Part shown: positions 7,675 through 10,470 of the stretch, one piece after another
Layout: each line of letters opens with the position of its first letter
How positions within the stretch are numbered: position 1 is the stretch's first letter
NCBI GenBank assembly: GCA_937890845.1
Contig: CALADR010000012.1
Span: 1-10,470 of the forward strand
Direction of reading: 5' to 3'
DNA: 10,470 bases
Source of the DNA: an uncultured Bacteroidales bacterium
Lineage (GTDB): Bacteria; Bacteroidota; Bacteroidia; Bacteroidales; UBA932
The notes under the pieces: model-generated
Told to the model about the DNA's origin: nothing
Databases searched by the model: none
The model's input: the letters and a program-made list of their open reading frames with translations, nothing else
Position numbers and translations under genes: made by a program

Positions 7675-7682
7675 AGAGTGAA
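7656..7682. terminator. Hairpin between convergent pepT and miaA (candidate bidirectional terminator)
   Basis: TTCACTCTTT (7656-7665) and AAAGAGTGAA (7673-7682) form a perfect 10-bp stem with a 7-base loop. The pepT stop codon TAA (7672-7674) straddles loop and stem, and the hairpin starts 14 bases after the miaA stop on the other strand. Its place between convergent genes suits a shared terminator, but neither side has a clear T-tract, so termination or 3'-end protection is inferred. Confidence 0.5.
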
Positions 7683-7696
7683 CGTACTATACAGAA

Positions 7697-8617
7697 TCAG
7701 ATTTCCATCCACTTTATGGATTTATCCCGATTCCAGTACGAAAGTTGCCGTTTGGCATAACGGCGAGTATTACGCTGTATAAGTTCGACGGCTCTGTCCA
7801 AAGTCATGACAGGGCCGTCATTGTTTTTTCCCGGCACCGTATAAGACTCAGCATTCACACGGCCTTCCTGCCAATCCAGCCAGGCAAATATTTCCTTATA
7901 TCCTACTGTCTGCAATGCAGCAAGGTCTCTATATGGAAGTAATGACTTCACTTCATCGACCAATCCTTCGTCCACCATCTGAACCACTCGTCTGTCAATC
8001 CGTTCATAAAGAATGTCACGAGGCCGCACAAGTCCTATCTTTTCTATTTCAAAATCACGCTTGCGCGACGGAGAAGTCTTGAATGACGAAAATTTTCTGC
8101 CTGTCATAAGACATACTTCCAAAGCCCTTATGACGCGCTGCCCATTGGCGATATCTATAGTTGCATAACTTTCAGGATCAAGTCTTTTCAGTTCAAATTG
8201 CAGAGATTCGACCCCCTCATCTCGCAGTCGCTCTGTAAGACTACGTCTAAGTTCAAGGTCTGCTTCAGGGAAGTCATCCAGTCCGTTACATACGGCATCT
8301 ATATAAAATCCTGAGCCACCGGCCATCACCAGCGTATCATGCCCCTGGCTGAACAAGTCATTGATAAGCGACATAGCCTCCAGTTCGTATTTACCGGCAG
8401 TATAAAGCGAACGGACCGTATGTGTATGGATAAAATAATGCTTCACAGCAGAAAGTTGTGAAGCAGAAGGGACTGCTGTCCCTATTGTCATTTCCTTATA
8501 TATCTGCCGTGAGTCACATGATATTACAGGAGACCCATACTTCAGCGCTGTTTCTATACTGAAGTCTGTCTTACCAACGGCCGTAGGCCCCAATATTATC
8601 AGCAGTCTTTTTCTCAC
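7697..8617 (-). CDS. miaA: tRNA dimethylallyltransferase (MiaA)
   Basis: Cytoplasmic enzyme that adds the dimethylallyl group to N6 of adenosine 37 in tRNAs reading UNN codons (i6A37). The 306-aa protein shows the P-loop GPTAVGKT (10-17), the substrate-binding SCDSRQIYK (33-41), HYFIH (60-64), AGGSGFYIDAV (99-109), RVIRALEVC (161-169), VGYKE (238-242) and the C-terminal tRNA-binding RRYAKRQLSYW (285-295). Two things differ from what I know of the family: residues NGQR (158-161) where NPQR is usual, and an extra hydrophilic stretch at about 255-271 just before the final helices. Neither touches the P-loop or the catalytic Asp35. It lies 35 bp downstream of a small acidic-tailed protein gene on the same strand and is probably co-transcribed with it. 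The ATG at 8617 gives the normal N-terminus directly before the P-loop. Confidence 0.96.
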   Translation of the reverse strand: MRKRLLIILGPTAVGKTDFSIETALKYGSPVISCDSRQIYKEMTIGTAVPSASQLSAVKHYFIHTHTVRSLYTAGKYELEAMSLINDLFSQGHDTLVMAGGSGFYIDAVCNGLDDFPEADLELRRSLTERLRDEGVESLQFELKRLDPESYATIDIANGQRVIRALEVCLMTGRKFSSFKTSPSRKRDFEIEKIGLVRPRDILYERIDRRVVQMVDEGLVDEVKSLLPYRDLAALQTVGYKEIFAWLDWQEGRVNAESYTVPGKNNDGPVMTLDRAVELIQRNTRRYAKRQLSYWNRDKSIKWMEI

Positions 8618-8652
8618 AGGAAGAACTATATAACAAGACGAGACATACGAAC

Positions 8653-9189
8653 CTATTCCTCGTCGTCAGAATCCTCGTCGTAAATCTCCTCCGTATCTAT
8701 ACCGTCATCAGTATCATCGAGGTCATCATCATCGTCATCACCTGCCTGTATTGACTTCTTCTTGTCATCTGGAAGGTCTTCAAATGCAACATATCCGTTT
8801 TCAAATTCAACAGGATTTGGTCCTTTTGACTCAACAAGCACAGGATATACCACACCTTTCCTTTCTTCTACGGTCTCTTCATAACTAAGGATTACACTTT
8901 TGACATTTGTTGTATCATAAAAATAATAAAATGTCTCCTCTCCCTTTTTCAAAGTCTGTCCGAATGTAACAGAGTCAATCGTACCTGCTCCTAGATTGAA
9001 AATACCATATCTGGAAGAAACTGTCCCCTTCTCATCCATTGCCTTGAAAAGGACAAGCTGATCCTGAGGAAAGTCCATATCAGCGCGCATCTGCTTGTGC
9101 AGTGAATAAAGTGTGGTGGAGTCCTTCACCTCATATACTCTTGCAAATCCCTTAATTCCAGGGAGTGAGACTCTATACTTCAATACCAT
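8653..9189 (-). CDS. pRiA4b ORF-3 / IS1096 passenger-like small protein with acidic tail
   Basis: A 178-aa soluble protein with no signal peptide, resembling the plasmid pRiA4b ORF-3-like (IS1096 passenger TnpR-type) family that is common in Bacteroidales beside miaA; its molecular function is not known. The N-terminal part (about 1-115) is a compact alpha/beta domain, with MVLKYRVSLPGIKGFARVYEV at the start and the aromatic GEETFYYFYD (83-92) in the middle. From about residue 150 the chain is almost entirely Asp and Glu (DDDDDDLDD at 151-159) and must be disordered and strongly negative. Despite the family name there is no transposase gene or mobile element nearby. The ATG at 9189 was chosen over an upstream one at 9270 because the domain starts there and a -7-like promoter lies just upstream; the longer form would add 27 residues unlike the family. 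It precedes miaA by 35 bp. Confidence 0.82.
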   Translation of the reverse strand: MVLKYRVSLPGIKGFARVYEVKDSTTLYSLHKQMRADMDFPQDQLVLFKAMDEKGTVSSRYGIFNLGAGTIDSVTFGQTLKKGEETFYYFYDTTNVKSVILSYEETVEERKGVVYPVLVESKGPNPVEFENGYVAFEDLPDDKKKSIQAGDDDDDDLDDTDDGIDTEEIYDEDSDDEE

Positions 9190-9217
9190 AGTAATCTTGT
9201 TTACAGAAAATAGCATC

Positions 9218-9225
9218 CAAAGGTA
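9218..9225 (-). promoter_or_regulatory. Candidate -7 promoter element for the acidic-tailed protein gene and miaA
   Basis: On the minus strand these bases read TACCTTTG, an exact match to the Bacteroides -7 consensus TAnnTTTG. A start near 9211 would leave a leader of about 22 nt before the ATG at 9189. The best -33 candidate is TTTC (9248-9251, minus strand) with a 22-bp spacer, one base off consensus. Confidence 0.45.
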
Positions 9226-9258
9226 CAAAAAATTCAAAGCAGTTTCTGAAAAAAATCC

Positions 9259-9266
9259 TAAATTTG
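9259..9266 (+). promoter_or_regulatory. Candidate -7 element for the yigZ-like gene
   Basis: TAAATTTG matches TAnnTTTG exactly. It ends only 8 bases before the ATG at 9275, so transcription would start at or almost at the start codon, giving a nearly leaderless message. No TTTG is present about 20 bp upstream, which weakens the call. Confidence 0.3.
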
Positions 9267-9274
9267 ACATCTGT

Positions 9275-9898
9275 ATGAACGAAGACGAAAACCAGATAAC
9301 GGATACTTATAAAAGCATAGGCTCCGCGTCCGAGGGCCTGTTCAAGGACAATGGCAGCAGATTCATTGCCCTGGCATACCCGGTTGAAACCGAAAGCGAA
9401 ATAAAAGAAATAGTCGCATCACTTAAGAAAGAGTACCACGACGCCAGGCATCATTGCTATGCATACCGCCTTGGATACAAAGGAGATATATTCAGAGCAA
9501 ATGACGACGGCGAACCTTCTTCCTCTGCCGGAAGACCTATTTTGGGACAGATCGATGCAAACGGGCTCAGCGACATCCTGATTGTCGTGGTAAGATATTT
9601 CGGCGGGATCAAACTGGGAATTCCCGGTCTTATAAGAGCATACAAGACATCTTCAGCAGACGCCATAGGCAACGCCAGCATAATAGAAAAGACAGCTTCC
9701 AGAAAATTCCGTCTGCATTTTGGATATCTTAATATGAACGATGTCATGAAAATGGTCAAAGAAATGTCCCTGACACCTGCAAAACAGGAATTCGACATGG
9801 AATGCTCAATGGAACTGACAGTAAGGCTCTCATATGTGGAACGCTTTCTTGATCTTTGCTCTAATATAGAAGGATGCTCAGTAGAAGAAATGGCATAA
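9275..9898 (+). CDS. YigZ/IMPACT-family (UPF0029) protein
   Basis: A 207-aa soluble protein of the YigZ/IMPACT family, about the usual length for bacterial members. The N-terminal UPF0029 domain (about 15-130) holds the hallmark NDDGEPSSSAGRPILGQI (76-93) and the second signature RYFGGIKLGIPGLIRAY (107-123); a DUF1949-like C-terminal ferredoxin-type domain follows (about 140-200). The eukaryotic relative IMPACT regulates the eIF2 kinase activator GCN1, but the bacterial role is not established; nucleic-acid or translation-factor binding has been suggested. The start at 9275 places the conserved TYKSIGSASEGLFKDNGSRF block at residues 11-30; an in-frame ATG at 9113 would overlap the divergent gene and add 54 residues unlike the family. 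It is divergent from the acidic-tailed protein gene (85 bp between starts) and only 9 bp from pyrB, so the two are probably co-transcribed. Confidence 0.92.
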   Translation: MNEDENQITDTYKSIGSASEGLFKDNGSRFIALAYPVETESEIKEIVASLKKEYHDARHHCYAYRLGYKGDIFRANDDGEPSSSAGRPILGQIDANGLSDILIVVVRYFGGIKLGIPGLIRAYKTSSADAIGNASIIEKTASRKFRLHFGYLNMNDVMKMVKEMSLTPAKQEFDMECSMELTVRLSYVERFLDLCSNIEGCSVEEMA

Positions 9899-9907
9899 TT
9901 ATATTAT

Positions 9908-10470
9908 ATGAATAACAAAAGTCTGATTTCAATCCAGGATTTCTCCAAGGAAGAGATTCTGCATGTGCTGGAAACAGCAAAAGAGTTTGAAAAGAACAAG
10001 TCTAACAAAATTTTGGACGGCAAGGTCATCGCATGTATTTTCTTCGAGCCTTCCACCAGGACAAGGCTCAGCTTTGAGACAGCCGTCAACAGGCTTGGCG
10101 CCAGAGTCATCGGTTTCTCTGATGCTACCAACACAAGTGTCAGCAAAGGAGAAACATTGAAAGACACAATCAAGATGGTATCCAACTATGTTGATATGAT
10201 TATAATGCGCCACCCCCTCGAGGGCAGTTCGCGTTATGCATCCGAAGTTGCTTCTGTTCCAGTTGTCAATGCTGGAGACGGTGCCAACCAGCATCCGTCA
10301 CAGACATTGCTTGACCTCTACAGTATAATGCAGACCCAGGGGCATCTTGACAATCTCTCTATTAATATGGTAGGAGACCTGAAATACGGAAGGACTACAC
10401 ACTCCCTGCTTCAAGCCATGTCCCATTTCAACCCGGAATTCATATTCACATCTCCTGATGAACTGAAAAT
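9908..10470 (+). CDS. pyrB: Aspartate carbamoyltransferase catalytic chain (3' end beyond the window)
   Basis: Catalytic subunit of aspartate transcarbamoylase, which joins carbamoyl phosphate and aspartate to give N-carbamoyl-L-aspartate, the first committed step of pyrimidine synthesis. The first 187 residues are present and the frame is open to the right edge; the full enzyme is about 305-310 residues. The carbamoyl-phosphate domain is intact: FEPSTRTR (46-53), the SKGETLKDT loop (79-87) whose Ser and Lys reach into the neighbouring active site, RHPLEG (101-106), and GDGANQHPSQTLLDL (123-137). The beginning of the aspartate domain is seen at VGDLKYGRT (155-163). The ATG at 9908 gives the normal N-terminus. 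It follows the yigZ-like gene by 9 bp with no room for its own promoter. A pyrI regulatory-chain gene often follows in Bacteroidales but lies outside the window. Confidence 0.96.
   Translation, partial: MNNKSLISIQDFSKEEILHVLETAKEFEKNKSNKILDGKVIACIFFEPSTRTRLSFETAVNRLGARVIGFSDATNTSVSKGETLKDTIKMVSNYVDMIIMRHPLEGSSRYASEVASVPVVNAGDGANQHPSQTLLDLYSIMQTQGHLDNLSINMVGDLKYGRTTHSLLQAMSHFNPEFIFTSPDELK

Noticed and set aside
8653..8740. The GAT/GAC-rich tract as a DNA repeat or assembly artefact
   Set aside because: It is in frame, not a regular tandem repeat, and encodes the acidic tail typical of this protein family.
8653..9189. The IS1096-passenger family name as a sign of a mobile element
   Set aside because: There is no transposase, no terminal inverted repeat and no target duplication here; the neighbours are core genes.
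9113..9274. Upstream in-frame ATG at 9113 as the start of the yigZ-like gene
   Set aside because: It would overlap the divergent gene and add 54 residues with no resemblance to the family; the ATG at 9275 gives the usual length and N-terminus.

Overview
The window looks like chromosomal DNA from a member of the Bacteroidales (Bacteroidota); I would not name a genus. The evidence is a SusC-type TonB-dependent receptor with its FecR anti-sigma factor and ECF sigma factor, promoters of the Bacteroides type (TTTG about 20 bp upstream of TAnnTTTG), AT-rich leaders without Shine-Dalgarno sequences, and a pRiA4b ORF-3-like protein next to miaA. No tRNA, rRNA, CRISPR array, insertion sequence or phage gene was found, and coding density is high.

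Positions 1-3367 (minus strand) hold a cell-surface signalling cassette in transcription order: ECF sigma factor, FecR-family anti-sigma factor, then the first 555 residues of a SusC/RagA-family receptor with an N-terminal STN signalling domain. The receptor runs off the left edge, where a SusD-like lipoprotein would be expected. Ligand binding at the outer membrane should be passed by the STN domain to FecR, which frees the sigma factor to transcribe the receptor operon. The substrate cannot be told from this window. A perfect 7-bp inverted repeat sits between the sigma and FecR genes and is a candidate control site.

Positions 3443-7674 (plus strand) hold a compact three-gene unit behind a good Bacteroides-type promoter: an OPT-family transporter, a ZupT-like ZIP zinc transporter and peptidase T (a zinc tripeptidase). 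Gaps of 19 and 61 bp suggest co-transcription. Together they could import oligopeptides, import zinc and finish tripeptide breakdown. A 10-bp perfect hairpin at the end of pepT separates it from the convergent miaA.

Positions 7697-9189 (minus strand) hold miaA (tRNA dimethylallyltransferase), preceded by a small protein of the pRiA4b ORF-3 / IS1096-passenger-like family with a very acidic tail. Divergent from these at 9275-10470 are a YigZ/IMPACT-family protein and, 9 bp later, the 5' part of pyrB (aspartate carbamoyltransferase catalytic chain), which runs off the right edge.

Most of this is ordinary core and accessory Bacteroidales content. I see no clearly new system. The points most worth a second look are the opt-zupT-pepT grouping, the palindrome between sigma and anti-sigma genes, the AT-rich inverted repeat over the opt promoter, and the insertion in MiaA.
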